Assembly: GCF_000317285.1 (NCBI RefSeq)
Contig: NZ_AJLN01000066.1
Span: 1-64,000, forward strand
DNA length: 64,000 bases
Direction: 5' to 3'
Source: Chlorogloeopsis fritschii PCC 6912
Lineage (GTDB): Bacteria > Cyanobacteriota > Cyanobacteriia > Cyanobacteriales > Nostocaceae
In this document: one piece after another, positions 35,485 through 45,358 of the stretch
How positions within the stretch are numbered: position 1 is the stretch's first letter
Layout: every line of letters starts with the position of its first letter
The notes under the pieces: model-generated
What the model saw: only the letters and a program-made list of their open reading frames with translations
The model's database searches: none
Told to the model about the DNA's origin: nothing
Made by a program: the position numbers and the translations under genes

Positions 35485-35732
35485 GTTAGATTTCATAAAT
35501 AGAAGGATATTTATTCAATGTAAAAGAAGATAAAATTTTCTATCAAATATGTGGTCAATCTTCCCGAATATACCAAAGTTTTGATTACCAAGATTTTGAA
35601 AAATTAATCTCTATCATCTATTGATACCTTTTGTTCGTCTCTACCCTTATGGGAAGCTGCCCATGCGGATATCTATGTGTCTTTTGTGGTTATTTTTTTT
35701 CTAATGTTTAGGGAAACATCTGCTTAAATTCA

Positions 35733-35751
35733 AGGAGGGTTTTACCCTCCT
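35733..35751 (-). terminator. Hairpin directly downstream of fbaB
   Basis: AGGAGGGT-AAA-ACCCTCCT on the minus strand, 13 bases after the fbaB stop. The stem is strong, but it is followed by TGAATTT rather than a T-run, so it may protect the 3' end instead of terminating alone. Confidence 0.55.
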
Positions 35752-35763
35752 CAAAAATCCAAT

Positions 35764-36846
35764 CTAAGCAATAGTTACATCTTTTGACAGATAAACATCT
35801 TGGATGGCATTGAATAGCCTGACACCTTCCTCAAACGGACGTTGGAAAGTCTTACGCCCAGAAATTAACCCTGTACCACCAGCACGTTTGTTAATCACTG
35901 CGGTGCGAACTGCTTCGGCAAAGTCATTTTTACCAGAAGCGCCACCAGAATTAATCAAGCCTGCACGTCCACAGTAACAATTCAACACCTGGTAGCGAGT
36001 CAAATCGATGGGGTGATCGGTTGTCAAATCTGAGTAAACCCGTTTGTCGGTTTTACCGTAACTCTTGCCTGTTGCTTTGGCTATTGCGTCATAACCATTA
36101 TTGTTTTCTGGCAGTTTTTGTTTAATGATGTCAGCTTCTATTGTCACACCTAAATGATTTGCTTGCCCTGTCAAATCGGCGGCAATATGATAGTCTTTGT
36201 CTTGTTTAAAAGCGCTGTTACGCAAATAGCACCAAAGAATCGTCACCATCCCCAGTTCATGGGCGCGTTTAAATGCTTGGCTGACTTGTTGAATTTGTCT
36301 GGTAGAATTTTCTGAACCAAAGTAAATTGTCGCGCCCACTGCCGCAGCACCCAAATTCCAAGCTTGTTCGACAGAGGCGAACATAATTTGGTCAAATTGA
36401 TTGGGGTAAGTTAGCAGTTCATTGTGGTTAAGCTTGACGATAAAGGGAATTTTGTGGGCATATTTGCGTGAAACTGCTCCCAACACTCCCAAAGTTGTCG
36501 CAACAGCATTACATCCTGCCGCGATCGCTAACTTGATGATATTTTCTGGATCGAAGTAAAGGGGATTGGGTGCAAAAGATGCACCTGCCGAGTGTTCGAT
36601 ACCTTGGTCTACTGGCAAGATGGAAAGATAGCCAGTATTGGCAAGCCTGCCAGTCGAGTAGAGTAGCTGGAGATTGCGTAAAACTTGGGGATTGCGATCG
36701 CTGTTGAGCCACACTCGATCTACAAAATCCGAGCCTGGTAAATGTAACAAATCTTTAGGAACTTTTGCCTTGTAGGTTAATAGTTCTTCTGCTTCTTGCC
36801 CTAGCAAGGACTCAATGGAATCGGGCACTACTAACGTTGTAGTCAT
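35764..36846 (-). CDS. fbaB: Class I fructose-bisphosphate aldolase (archaeal/DhnA type)
   Basis: 360 residues; cleaves fructose-1,6-bisphosphate using a Schiff-base lysine in glycolysis and possibly the Calvin cycle. The family pattern is clear: [70 protein letters not shown] and [14 protein letters not shown], ending [17 protein letters not shown]. Many cyanobacteria also have a class II enzyme elsewhere. Two hairpins follow it, and it diverges from the RodZ-like gene over a 437-base spacer. Confidence 0.92.
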   Translation of the reverse strand: MTTTLVVPDSIESLLGQEAEELLTYKAKVPKDLLHLPGSDFVDRVWLNSDRNPQVLRNLQLLYSTGRLANTGYLSILPVDQGIEHSAGASFAPNPLYFDPENIIKLAIAAGCNAVATTLGVLGAVSRKYAHKIPFIVKLNHNELLTYPNQFDQIMFASVEQAWNLGAAAVGATIYFGSENSTRQIQQVSQAFKRAHELGMVTILWCYLRNSAFKQDKDYHIAADLTGQANHLGVTIEADIIKQKLPENNNGYDAIAKATGKSYGKTDKRVYSDLTTDHPIDLTRYQVLNCYCGRAGLINSGGASGKNDFAEAVRTAVINKRAGGTGLISGRKTFQRPFEEGVRLFNAIQDVYLSKDVTIA

Positions 36847-37283
36847 AGCCTTTCCTTTAGCAATTAAAAAACTGTTGCTACTATCAGCAACGCTAATACT
36901 ATGATGACGCTACTAAAGAATTTGCCAAATCTACTCTCAGGTACAAATCAATACAAGTTCTTTTTGGCAAACCCGTACTTCATTCAGAGAACGAATTTGA
37001 GAGGAGATGGAAAAAAGATAAATTGTGGTTGCGGAAAAAAGCAGTATACTGACAGCACAATCACCTAGTGCTGCGATCGCTCTCAACAAAATCAGCAAAT
37101 TAATTAATAATTGTATTCTATGTTGCAGCTTACTTATCATCATGCCAGTATTTATATATACAATGTATCTCAGCGAAATAAACTAACCTCAGTATTTGAC
37201 AATTAATAATTTTTATCAAAGAATTTATGTTTATAAAGTTTAACTAAATAAAAATGTAAACTTGTAAATTTTAGGAGATTGCA
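36847..37283. other. Divergent promoter region fbaB / RodZ-like gene
   Basis: About 437 bases without a convincing gene. A 68-codon minus frame (37143-36937) encodes a hydrophobic peptide but lacks a ribosome site and family features. The region just before 37284 is AT-rich with TAATAATTTTTATC-like stretches and should contain the promoter of the RodZ-like gene; AGGAGA lies 6 bases before its GTG start. Confidence 0.5.
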
Positions 37284-38042
37284 GTGAATTCCTTCAATGA
37301 TGCTCAACAAGAGCAACTCAAGGAAATAGGAGCATATTTACGACAGCTACGACTAGAAAAAGGCTTACGTATAGAACAAATCACCGCAAAAACACTGATT
37401 CGACAAGTTTTATTAGAAGCTTTGGAAGAAGGGCGATACGAAGATTTGCCCGAACCTGTGTTTGTGCAAGGATTTATCAAGCGCTATGGAGATGCTTTAG
37501 GGCTAAATGGTACTGATTTAGCTAAAAATTTTGCTATTAATTTTTTCCTACTCGACTCGGAGAACAAAAATAGTGATGCCAAGCAAAAGTCAAATATAAA
37601 AAGCATACATATTCCTCTTGCTGTTCCCTATGCAATCTTGCTAGCCGTTGCTTCCTTTGCACTGTTTATTAAACTTAGTCCCCAGAATTCAGCTGAATCA
37701 GTGGCTAAAAGCAAAAATCAATCTAGCGCTGCCATCGAAAAAACAGTGACTAGCTTGCAAACAGGAGCTTCTCGTTCCTCACGAGTATTTCCTGTCGAAG
37801 TTACTATTGAACTTCAAGATGATTCGTGGTTGCGAGTCAAGGCAGATGGCAAAACAGCATTTGAGGGAACTTTAAACAAGGGAGAAAGAAAAACCTGGAC
37901 AGCAAACAAGCATTTGACTATTCTTTCTCAAAATGCTGGAGCTGTATTAGTTTCTGCCAACAACACAGAGCAAAAACCTCTCGGAAATTCAGGTCGTGTA
38001 AAACAAGTAACATTTACTCCTGAATCAGTCAATAGTCAATAG
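37284..38042 (+). CDS. RodZ-like helix-turn-helix membrane protein
   Basis: 252 residues from GTG 37284 (AGGAGA upstream). It has an HTH_25-type cytoplasmic domain (about 10-80: IGAYLRQLRLEKGLRIEQI, LEALEEGRYEDLPEPVFVQG, FIKRYGDALGL), one membrane helix (about 112-130), a Ser/Gln linker and a periplasmic DUF4115 domain (about 168-240: VTIELQDDSWLRVKADGKTA). RodZ links MreB filaments to the cell wall and helps cell shape. Convergent with gatA, with a repeat-rich spacer between. Confidence 0.88.
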   Translation: MNSFNDAQQEQLKEIGAYLRQLRLEKGLRIEQITAKTLIRQVLLEALEEGRYEDLPEPVFVQGFIKRYGDALGLNGTDLAKNFAINFFLLDSENKNSDAKQKSNIKSIHIPLAVPYAILLAVASFALFIKLSPQNSAESVAKSKNQSSAAIEKTVTSLQTGASRSSRVFPVEVTIELQDDSWLRVKADGKTAFEGTLNKGERKTWTANKHLTILSQNAGAVLVSANNTEQKPLGNSGRVKQVTFTPESVNSQ

Positions 38043-38115
38043 TTAGTGGTTAGTAGTGAAAACTAATGACCAATGACTAATGACTATTAACTATAGACTA
38101 ATGACCAATGACTAA
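38036..38115. repeat. Short tandem repeats between rodZ-like gene and gatA
   Basis: TCAATAGTCAATAGTTAGTG, AATGACCAATGACTAATGAC and ACTAATGACCAATGACTAAA: degenerate RATGAC units filling the gap between the two convergent stop codons and contributing to both gene ends. Confidence 0.75.
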
Positions 38116-39569
38116 ATTTTAGGCTTTTGCAGATGCCATGAAGTTGATTGCTCATAAGCATAAGCCACCTGAAACAGCTGATCTTCTCGCAGTGGTTTAC
38201 CAATCAGCTGTAAACCAATTGGTAAGCCCTTGTCGTCAAAGCCACACGGCACACTTATACCAGGCAAACCCGCAAGATTGACTGGAATAGTCATTAAGTC
38301 AACTAGATACATACTCAAGGGATCGGAGGTTTTTTCTCCTGCTTTAAATGCTGTGGTGGGAGCCGTAGGGCAAGCTAAGACATCAACAAGTTCAAAAGCT
38401 TTTTCAAAGTCTTCCTTAATCAGAGTACGTACTTTTTGTGCTTTGAGATAATAGGCATCGTAATAACCAGCAGATAAGGCATAGGTTCCAACCATAATCC
38501 GGCGTTTGACTTCTGCGCCAAAACCACCAGCACGAGTACGGGTGTACATTTCCATCAAGTTATCTGCCTCAGAAGCACGATAGCCATATTTCACACCATC
38601 GTAACGAGCTAGGTTTGCCGATGCTTCCGAAGGAGCGATGATGTAGTAACTAGGTAAGCCATAGCGGAAGCGGGGACAAGAAATTACGTGAATTTCTGCA
38701 CCCAAGTCTTGCAATTGCTCTAACGCTTGTTTTATGGCTTGTTCAACTTGAGAGTCTAAACCTTCACCAAAAGTTTCTTGAATAATACCGATTCTCAGTT
38801 GTCCTCTCGGTTTGAGATCTGGTTTTAGGCTTGCGGCGTAATTGGGAATTTGAACTTTTAAGCTAGTAGAGTCTTTAGGATCGTATCCGGCGATCGCATT
38901 CAATAATATCGCTGCATCTTCTACTGTGCGCCCAAAAGGCCCAATCTGATCTAAAGACGAAGCAAACGCCACCAAACCATAACGAGAAACCAATCCATAA
39001 GTCGGTTTCATCCCCACTACACCACAAAAAGATGCTGGTTGGCGAATCGAACCGCCAGTATCAGAACCAAGGGATACAACACATTCTTCTGCTGCTACTG
39101 CTGCTGCTGAACCGCCAGAAGAACCACCCGGAACCCTTGATGTATCCCAAGGATTGCCCGTCATCCCAAAGGCGGAAGTTTCTGTAGAACCGCCCATGGC
39201 AAACTCATCTAAATTGGTTTTGCCAACTATCACCGCATCAGCTTCTAGCAGTTTTTGCGTTACCGTTGATTCATAAGGCGGTACAAAATTTTCTAAGATG
39301 CGAGAAGCGCAGGTGGTGCGAATTCCTTTAGTACATATATTGTCTTTAATGCCAATCGGAATTCCTGCAAGGGTGCCAATTTCTTCTCCAGCGGCGATTT
39401 TGGCATCCACAGCACGCGCTTGTTCTAATGCCCGTTCAGCAGTCACGCACAAAAAACTGTGTAATTTCGGCTCTAGGGCTTGAATACGCTCTAAAGCTTC
39501 TTGAGTAATTTCCACCGCAGAACGTTCTTTGTTTACTAGCTGTTTGTGCAACTCGCGAATGGATGCCAT
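38112..39569 (-). CDS. gatA: Asp-tRNA(Asn)/Glu-tRNA(Gln) amidotransferase subunit A
   Basis: 485 residues. Glutaminase/amidase subunit of GatCAB, which makes Gln-tRNA(Gln) (and Asn-tRNA(Asn)) by transamidation. The amidase-signature triad is Lys75 (PIGIKDNI), Ser150 (PGGSSGGS) and Ser174 (DTGGSIRQ), spaced as in known GatA. C-terminal motifs [15 protein letters not shown] and [10 protein letters not shown] are present. gatB and gatC are not adjacent, which is usual in cyanobacteria. It diverges from dnaE-C. Confidence 0.96.
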   Translation of the reverse strand: MASIRELHKQLVNKERSAVEITQEALERIQALEPKLHSFLCVTAERALEQARAVDAKIAAGEEIGTLAGIPIGIKDNICTKGIRTTCASRILENFVPPYESTVTQKLLEADAVIVGKTNLDEFAMGGSTETSAFGMTGNPWDTSRVPGGSSGGSAAAVAAEECVVSLGSDTGGSIRQPASFCGVVGMKPTYGLVSRYGLVAFASSLDQIGPFGRTVEDAAILLNAIAGYDPKDSTSLKVQIPNYAASLKPDLKPRGQLRIGIIQETFGEGLDSQVEQAIKQALEQLQDLGAEIHVISCPRFRYGLPSYYIIAPSEASANLARYDGVKYGYRASEADNLMEMYTRTRAGGFGAEVKRRIMVGTYALSAGYYDAYYLKAQKVRTLIKEDFEKAFELVDVLACPTAPTTAFKAGEKTSDPLSMYLVDLMTIPVNLAGLPGISVPCGFDDKGLPIGLQLIGKPLREDQLFQVAYAYEQSTSWHLQKPKI

Positions 39570-39846
39570 GATTGCTTCCTTATATGACTCAAGTCCTTGA
39601 TTTTAGTACAGTTTGTCAGTTTCTGCTCAATTGGTTTTAGCCGCACCTACAGTTTTGCGTGAAGGCGGCTCACACTCTTGCTAATATGGATTGCACACCA
39701 AGCAAGTTTGTAAACTAAATTTATTTTACAAAGCTATTAGTTTACCCTACGGGATTTAACACCTATTTGTGCCTTTGTCTGAACAACTACAAAAAAGCTG
39801 ATTTACGAACTGTTTATAAATTTTATAAATTTTATCGGTTGAGAAC

Positions 39847-39954
39847 ATGGTTAAAATAATTGCTAAAAAATCACTTGGTACGCAGAACGTATATGACATC
39901 GGAGTGGAACGCGACCATAATTTCGTCATTAAAAATGGTTTGGTAGCTTCCAAT
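39847..39954 (+). other. IntC segment of the dnaE split intein
   Basis: These 108 bases encode the 36-residue C-intein up to the splice-site Asn36, with Cys37 as first extein residue. The expected catalytic features are present: TxxH-partner region elsewhere in IntN, block F Asp17-type Asp in VYDIG, the DHNF box, and terminal Ser-Asn. The sequence resembles the fast-splicing Nostoc group (NVYDIGVERDHNF) but differs at several N-terminal positions (IIAKKSLGT). Confidence 0.93.
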
Positions 39955-41196
39955 TGCTTCAACAAATCACATTCTACAGCTTACGGTTATGTAACATACC
40001 AAACCGCCTATTTAAAAGCCAATTATCCGTTAGAGTACATGGCGGCGCTGTTGACAGCTAACTGTGACGACACAGATAAGGTGCAAAAATACATTGCCAC
40101 CTGTACGAATATGGGAATTCAAATCGATCCGCCAGATATTAACCGTTCTGGTGTCGATTTTACTCCTTTGGGTGGCAAGATTGTATTTGGACTATCGGCT
40201 GTGCGGAACGTTGGACAAAATGCGATCGCCTCAATTTTAGAAGCAAGAGAAACTACTGGCGAGTTTAAATCCTTGGCTGATTTTTGCGATCGCATAGATT
40301 TGGCTGCTGTAAACCGCCGCACTTTACAGTCGTTGATTTATTGTGGAGCCTTTGACAAACTTGACGCCAACCGTAATCAGCTCATCCACGATTTGGATTT
40401 AGTATACGATTGGGCGCAATCCCGTGCTAGAGATAGAGCGACTGGACAAGGAAACCTTTTTGATTTGTTGGGTGGTGGATTTTCTAGTAAGAATAATACG
40501 CCGCAAAATAGCTTTGATAGTGCGCCCAAAGCTAAATCTGTTCCTGATTTTCCTCCTCAAGAAAAATTGCGGATGGAAAAAGAACTTTTGGGATTTTATG
40601 TATCAGATCATCCTCTTAAATCTATACGTAAATCTGCAAAAATTTTGGCTCCAATTAACCTTTCCCAACTAGGTGAACAACAGGAAGATACAACTTTGTG
40701 TGCAGTTGTGATTCTCAATAATGTGAAAAAAGTAATCACAAAAAAAGGCGATCCAATGGCCATTTTGCAAATAGAAGATTTAACTGCACAATCAGAAGCC
40801 GTAGTCTTTCCAAAAAACTATGAACGCGTTAATTTGCTTCTACAAGTTGATGCGAGATTAATAATTTGGGGTAAAGTAGATCGGCGAGACGAACAAACTC
40901 AATTTATTGTTGAAGATGCCGAACCAGTCGAAACAGTACAAATGGTAATGGTAGAGTTCAATCCTCAACAAGCAGCCACAATTGAAGAACAACATCGCCT
41001 GCGAACTATTTTGCAAGAACAGTCAGGAGAAAAAGAAAAAGCAAAAGTACCTGTAATCGGAGTTGTACAAGCTGGAAACTCACGTCGCCTTGTTCGTTTT
41101 GGGCGGCAATTTTGGGTGCAAAATTCTATCAGCACAGTTCAGGCTTTACAAAATGCTCAATTTACAGCTCGTGTACAACCGCTTGTAAATGACTGA
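39847..41196 (+). CDS. dnaE-C: DNA polymerase III alpha subunit, C-terminal half with IntC of split intein
   Basis: 449 residues. Residues 1-36 are the C-terminal piece of the cyanobacterial DnaE split intein: it begins MVKIIAKKSLGTQNVYDIGV, has the block F Asp/His in ERDHNF and ends GLVASN, followed by the +1 Cys of the extein (CFNKSHSTAYG). After trans-splicing with the separately encoded N-terminal half, the extein forms the DnaE C-terminus: HhH region (about 130-190), DHPL, and an OB fold (about 270-345, ILQIEDLTAQSEAVVFP). The N-terminal gene is not in this window. Confidence 0.97.
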   Translation: MVKIIAKKSLGTQNVYDIGVERDHNFVIKNGLVASNCFNKSHSTAYGYVTYQTAYLKANYPLEYMAALLTANCDDTDKVQKYIATCTNMGIQIDPPDINRSGVDFTPLGGKIVFGLSAVRNVGQNAIASILEARETTGEFKSLADFCDRIDLAAVNRRTLQSLIYCGAFDKLDANRNQLIHDLDLVYDWAQSRARDRATGQGNLFDLLGGGFSSKNNTPQNSFDSAPKAKSVPDFPPQEKLRMEKELLGFYVSDHPLKSIRKSAKILAPINLSQLGEQQEDTTLCAVVILNNVKKVITKKGDPMAILQIEDLTAQSEAVVFPKNYERVNLLLQVDARLIIWGKVDRRDEQTQFIVEDAEPVETVQMVMVEFNPQQAATIEEQHRLRTILQEQSGEKEKAKVPVIGVVQAGNSRRLVRFGRQFWVQNSISTVQALQNAQFTARVQPLVND

Positions 41197-41207
41197 TTTT
41201 GATCAGA

Positions 41208-41247
41208 CAGAATTCAGAAGCCAGAAGCCAGAATATTCTGAATTCTG
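41208..41247 (+). repeat. Inverted repeat downstream of dnaE-C
   Basis: CAGAATTCAGAA (41208-41219) and TTCTGAATTCTG (41236-41247) are perfect complements separated by GCCAGAAGCCAGAATA, followed by AATTCTTTTAAAG. It is a likely terminator of dnaE-C and also a dispersed Nostocales-type GAATTC/CAGAAGCCAGAAG repeat. Confidence 0.7.
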
Positions 41248-41446
41248 AATTCTTTTAAAGTGCTAATTAATACTTTGTTTGTTAAATGGCAATTAGCAAA
41301 TTTATCTTTTGTGTATGTTTTTTTTCCGTAAAACATACTAATTAAACAGTGTTTTAACATTTTTTTAATTATTGCACCTCAGTAATAGTTACTAAGTATT
41401 TTTAGATAAGCTGGTTTTTTTGGTTACTTCTGCGGTGGGAGTCTTC

Positions 41447-42061
41447 ATGGAGGAAATGTTATTTTTTTATGCCATGAGGATAAATGCAGTAACCAGAACA
41501 AGAGGCAAATACTTAATGACTGCAGATGCGCTAGGTCAATTTGTGGCATACTGCAAAAAAATTCAACCTCAAACTCAACAAGACATTAAAAAGTTTTTTG
41601 AGGGGGTTGTTGGGTTTCCTTATGACAAGGAACTTTTATTGCAAGCATATTTATTTTTAAATATCACAGACCTATTTCCGACCTGCGCTGAATTGCTGTT
41701 ATTTGAAAAGTCTCCAATTGCCGATTATACAGATTTGGGAAAGTGTGATTTTGTCTATCTCACATCTTACAAAAAATTGTTTTTAATAGAAACTAAATTT
41801 ATTGATACTGAAGCAACAGGAGCAACAGAAAGAAAAAGAAGAAATAAACACAGGAATAAGGTTTTTGAACAGGTGATAACTTTAAAAAGTCGATTTAGCG
41901 AATATTGGGATATCAAATTGGAGGAATTAGAGTGTGGAGTATTTACAACAGATCCAGAAATTGATTGGCGAGGGAATGGTGTAAATGTCGTGACGAAATC
42001 AGTATCTATTGAAAAACTAGAAAAATGGCGACAAAATTACAATTACATGAACAATATATGA
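41447..42061 (+). CDS. Hypothetical protein with a possible PD-(D/E)XK nuclease core
   Basis: 204 residues from ATG 41447 (GGGAG five bases upstream); other starts at 41420 (TTG), 41456 and 41474 are possible. I do not recognise the family. In the middle, DLGKCDFVYLTSYKKLFLIE then TKFID gives the Asp-x(n)-Glu-x-Lys spacing of a PD-(D/E)XK nuclease core. It is followed by a Lys/Arg-rich loop (TERKRRNKHRNK) and FEQVITLKSRFSEYW. The upstream spacer is AT-rich, and the gene has lower GC than its neighbours, suggesting horizontal transfer. Confidence 0.55.
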   Translation: MEEMLFFYAMRINAVTRTRGKYLMTADALGQFVAYCKKIQPQTQQDIKKFFEGVVGFPYDKELLLQAYLFLNITDLFPTCAELLLFEKSPIADYTDLGKCDFVYLTSYKKLFLIETKFIDTEATGATERKRRNKHRNKVFEQVITLKSRFSEYWDIKLEELECGVFTTDPEIDWRGNGVNVVTKSVSIEKLEKWRQNYNYMNNI

Positions 42062-42217
42062 GGTAAAAATAACTTAGAGATGGGTACTAGGTATTAGGGA
42101 TTGATGATTGGGCAATTAAATTTTGGATTTTGATGAAAAGCCATTTTGAATTGGAATTTAATCTAAAATTCAAAATCTAAAATCTAAAATTTCTAATCCC
42201 TAGTCCCTCGCCCCTAA

Positions 42218-43459
42218 TTAAACATTATTAATCAACAAAAATGCTGCTTGAAATAACCCCACAATAAAGCCCAAAATACCACCTAAAGTCACAATTGCTT
42301 GCAATTCATTTTTAACAATTCCCTCAATAGCAGCTTCTAAATCTGCTGGTGAAGTTGACTTGACTCTATCCATAATCACCTGATCGATGGACAAAATTGG
42401 AATTGCGTTAGTCACAATCACTTCTAAATCTTTTTCCAAGTAACGCTCTAAGATTAAAGCCAATTCTTGACTTGCAACTTCTAAAGAAGTGTTTACAACA
42501 GGTGAGGTACTCAGGCGGTTAACTAATAAGACAGCAATATTATGCCAGTCAACTGAATCACTTAATCCTTGTAGGAAATCGCTACCGCGTGTTTGTAGGT
42601 ATTGGCGAACACTTTCGCGTGTAGTCTTGCGCAGTTGCCGCACCGTACCTATAGGTAAATTTTGTAAAGTCAGATTTTGCAAGACATTTTTGAGGCGATC
42701 GCGTACTCGCAAATCTTGAATCCATTCCTGCAACAGCTGATTGGTAGCCTCTTTCTCATCCAAACAATAAGTGCGCAGGCGGGATAAGGTGTTGCGTAAA
42801 CCAAACAGATTTGCCACTACCCAATAGGTACCGCTAGTTTTTTCTCGAAAGCTTTCATCTATAGTCTGAATCGTGCGATCGCTTAAAAAATCAATAATCG
42901 CTAACCGAATTGTCTCTGGTGGCAGAACAACTTGCAAAAGCCAATCAGCAAGGCGAGAAGCTTGTTCATCGCTCAGTTGAAATTCCAAAAGTATTTGGTC
43001 AAAAATTTGATTGATCTGGGCTTCTAAAAAGTCTTCCCGTCGCGCCAATACCTTCAGCAACCGTGGTAATGATTCCCCTAACAAATCCCGCAAAATGCCC
43101 GCCACAATCTTGGCTGTTTTCTGCTCTTTATCAGATTTGACTTGATCGATTGCCATTCTCAGCAACCAGAGAATTGCTGATTCCACGCGTTCTGGTTGTA
43201 ACAATCGCCGCGCCAGATTCTGTAACTCCTCTGGCGTGAGCAGCGATCCCATAATCGTGTTAGAGATATTCTTAGCCAAGCGTTCCTGGTTGCGAGGAAT
43301 CAATCCAGGAGTGAAGGGCAATCTTCGTCCGCCAATGTAAATTGCTCTATAAGGACGAAATAACATTTTAATGGCTATGTCGTTAGTGAAATAGCCAATT
43401 ACTCCACCCAAGATTGGCGGAGATACATACAGCCAAAGATGAGACCAATCCAGATTCAT
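42218..43459 (-). CDS. DUF445 family membrane protein
   Basis: 413 residues of the DUF445/YheB-type family. The N-terminal membrane helix is followed by the signature [20 protein letters not shown] (about 21-40) and [19 protein letters not shown] (about 47-65). A long helical domain follows, and a C-terminal membrane helix (about 388-408) contains [17 protein letters not shown]. Function unknown, possibly membrane tethering. The ATG at 43459 is preceded immediately by tandem RATGACT repeats, and menG lies 70 bases upstream on the same strand. Confidence 0.87.
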   Translation of the reverse strand: MNLDWSHLWLYVSPPILGGVIGYFTNDIAIKMLFRPYRAIYIGGRRLPFTPGLIPRNQERLAKNISNTIMGSLLTPEELQNLARRLLQPERVESAILWLLRMAIDQVKSDKEQKTAKIVAGILRDLLGESLPRLLKVLARREDFLEAQINQIFDQILLEFQLSDEQASRLADWLLQVVLPPETIRLAIIDFLSDRTIQTIDESFREKTSGTYWVVANLFGLRNTLSRLRTYCLDEKEATNQLLQEWIQDLRVRDRLKNVLQNLTLQNLPIGTVRQLRKTTRESVRQYLQTRGSDFLQGLSDSVDWHNIAVLLVNRLSTSPVVNTSLEVASQELALILERYLEKDLEVIVTNAIPILSIDQVIMDRVKSTSPADLEAAIEGIVKNELQAIVTLGGILGFIVGLFQAAFLLINNV

Positions 43460-43529
43460 TCAGTCATTAGTCATGAGTCATTTGTCATTAGTCATTAGCT
43501 AATCACTGATAACTAATCACTAATAACTA
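43460..43529 (-). repeat. RATGACT-type tandem repeats between menG and DUF445
   Basis: On the minus strand the spacer reads AGTTATTAGTGATTAGTTAT, then ACTAATGACAAATGACTCAT, GACTAATGACTGA, and then the ATG of DUF445. The whole 70-base gap is repeat. Confidence 0.8.
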
Positions 43530-44222
43530 TTAAGCTTTATTTACCACCAGCACTCCCATCATACCGTTCGCAATGGGGTAATGTGTGGCAGCTGTGAAAC
43601 CAACTTTTAGAGCTATTTCTACTTGCTTTTTGCCTGTAGGAAAGCGATCTAAGCTGGGACTGATATAGGCGTATTCTTCCTTTAAACCCAATTGTTCGGC
43701 AATCGGCACCACCAGATTGCCCAAATACCACTGCTGAAAAGCTCTAGCTGTCGAATCTGTAGGACGATGAAAGTCTAAAATTGCGGCTTTCGCACCTATT
43801 TTCAGCACCCGATGTAATTCTTTTAAACAGCGAGGAATATCTGTTACATTTCTTAAACCGTAGCCCATCGTCGCAGCATCAAATTGGTTATCTTCAAAGG
43901 GTAAATTTAAAACGTCAGCTTCTACCCAAGCGATCGCCAAAGACGGATACAAATTTTGAGAGCGTGTTTGAGCAATTTCTAACAGCCCAGGTGAAAAATC
44001 TACTCCGTATACTTGTCCACTTGCTTTTACACGCCGTGCCAGCCGAAAAGCCAAATCGCCACTGCCGCAACATAAATCCAAGCAAGTATCTCCTGCTTTA
44101 GCTTCGCTCCATTTGACCGTCATTTCTTTCCAAATTCGGTGTTGTCCTAAGCTCAACCAATCATTCAACTGGTCGTAAACAGGAGCGATCCGATCAAAAA
44201 TGTTGCGAATTTCGTTAGCCAT
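43530..44222 (-). CDS. menG: Demethyl-phylloquinone / 2-phytyl-naphthoquinone methyltransferase (MenG/UbiE)
   Basis: 230 residues. SAM-dependent C-methyltransferase for the last ring methylation in phylloquinone (photosystem I A1 cofactor) or related quinones. Family motifs: IAPVYDQLNDWLSLGQHRIW (about 11-30), SAM motif I DLCCGSGDLAFRLA (about 48-61), DVLNLPFEDNQFDAATMGYG (about 104-123) and ILDFHRPTD. The GLRNVTD step is also present. Its ATG follows ATGACTA repeats directly. A 70-base repeat spacer separates it from DUF445. Confidence 0.93.
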   Translation of the reverse strand: MANEIRNIFDRIAPVYDQLNDWLSLGQHRIWKEMTVKWSEAKAGDTCLDLCCGSGDLAFRLARRVKASGQVYGVDFSPGLLEIAQTRSQNLYPSLAIAWVEADVLNLPFEDNQFDAATMGYGLRNVTDIPRCLKELHRVLKIGAKAAILDFHRPTDSTARAFQQWYLGNLVVPIAEQLGLKEEYAYISPSLDRFPTGKKQVEIALKVGFTAATHYPIANGMMGVLVVNKA

Positions 44223-44395
44223 TAGTCATCAGTTAGTAGTCTATAGTCAAGGATTAAGGTTCAACAGTCAACCACTTTAGACTATAGACTATTAAAGACA
44301 AGCTCACAGGCTCAAGCCTGGAGCTATACATACAAAGCCCAGCTCTGCAGACTTGATCTTAAGATGCCAGATACGTTTAACTGAACTGGATTGGC

Positions 44396-45358
44396 TTATG
44401 CAGCATGGGCTATTTGATGATAACGAACGGAACTAAGTACGATCGCCACCAGTTGTGCTGATAAATGAATCAGTTTGAGTTCATCTTCTCGTAAAGTGCA
44501 GGGTTTTTTCCATTGTAGGGACAATACCCCCAACACTTTGCCTGCCGAGGTAATTGGGATAATTAAATGTGCTTCTACACCAGTATTTGAGTAGTGAGCG
44601 ACACCAGCCAATTTATCATCTTGAGGAACGTTAACTGAAACTTGCATTTGCCCAGTGGCGATCGCTTCAGTAGCCAAAGGATCTTGAGCTAGCCAGTTTT
44701 CTACAGAACCTGCACAACTGTAATTACCTTGAGTGGCAACTAGATTACTACCATCTACAATTTGCAAAATCGCTCCATCGACAGCGAAACTTTCACCAAA
44801 AGCCCTGGCAATTGAGTTTAAAGTCTCCTCTAAACTAAAATTATCCTGAGCAACCTGCACCAAAACTGCTAATAGCGCCATTTGGGCATTAGCACGACGC
44901 AATTCTTCTGTTCGCTGATTCAGTAAATCATAGGTTTCAGCTGCTCTTTGGACAACAGCCTTCAGTTCCCCTGGATCCCACGGTTTGGTAATGTACTTGT
45001 AAACTTGTCCAGCATTAATCGCTTCCACTAAGTCTTCAATATCGGTAAAACCGGTGAGGATAATTCTGACTGTATTGGGAAACTGAGGTACAGTTTTGCT
45101 CAAAAACTCAGTTCCCTTCATTTCTGGCATTCGTTGATCGGAGATGATAACTGCTACTTCGCCTTCTGCTGCCAAAACTTGCAGGGCATTCATACCACTA
45201 TCTGCTTTAAGGACATTAAAATCCCGTCGGAAGGTACGATACAGCAGATCCAAATTATCCGGTTCATCATCAACTACCAATATTTTTTGTTTTTTCGGTC
45301 TCTCCAAACTCATCAATTGAAGGCGTACTTTATCAAATTCGGAAATGGGACTATCCAT
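44396..45358 (-). CDS. Response regulator with C-terminal GAF domain
   Basis: 320 residues. The receiver domain (about 24-145) has the acidic pair VVDDEP (30-31), phospho-acceptor Asp74 in IISDQRMPEMKG, switch Thr in LTGFTD and Lys in YITKPWDP. A short coiled linker (about 145-165) joins it to a GAF domain (about 170-315), with no Cys in an obvious bilin-binding context. The output may be dimerisation or a small ligand. It ends near a 358-base spacer and is convergent with nothing; menG lies 173 bases downstream. Confidence 0.88.
   Translation of the reverse strand: MDSPISEFDKVRLQLMSLERPKKQKILVVDDEPDNLDLLYRTFRRDFNVLKADSGMNALQVLAAEGEVAVIISDQRMPEMKGTEFLSKTVPQFPNTVRIILTGFTDIEDLVEAINAGQVYKYITKPWDPGELKAVVQRAAETYDLLNQRTEELRRANAQMALLAVLVQVAQDNFSLEETLNSIARAFGESFAVDGAILQIVDGSNLVATQGNYSCAGSVENWLAQDPLATEAIATGQMQVSVNVPQDDKLAGVAHYSNTGVEAHLIIPITSAGKVLGVLSLQWKKPCTLREDELKLIHLSAQLVAIVLSSVRYHQIAHAA

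Larger units (their letters stand above)
35357..35763. other. Spacer between the parDE-like module and fbaB
   Basis: No gene. It contains the promoter and probable operator of the parDE-like pair near 35357-35430 and two minus-strand hairpins (annotated separately) that isolate the toxin-antitoxin pair from the aldolase transcript. Confidence 0.5.

Noticed and set aside
36937-37143. Small hydrophobic minus-strand frame between fbaB and the RodZ-like gene
   Set aside because: No ribosome site, no family features, composition like AT-rich spacer; left as non-coding.
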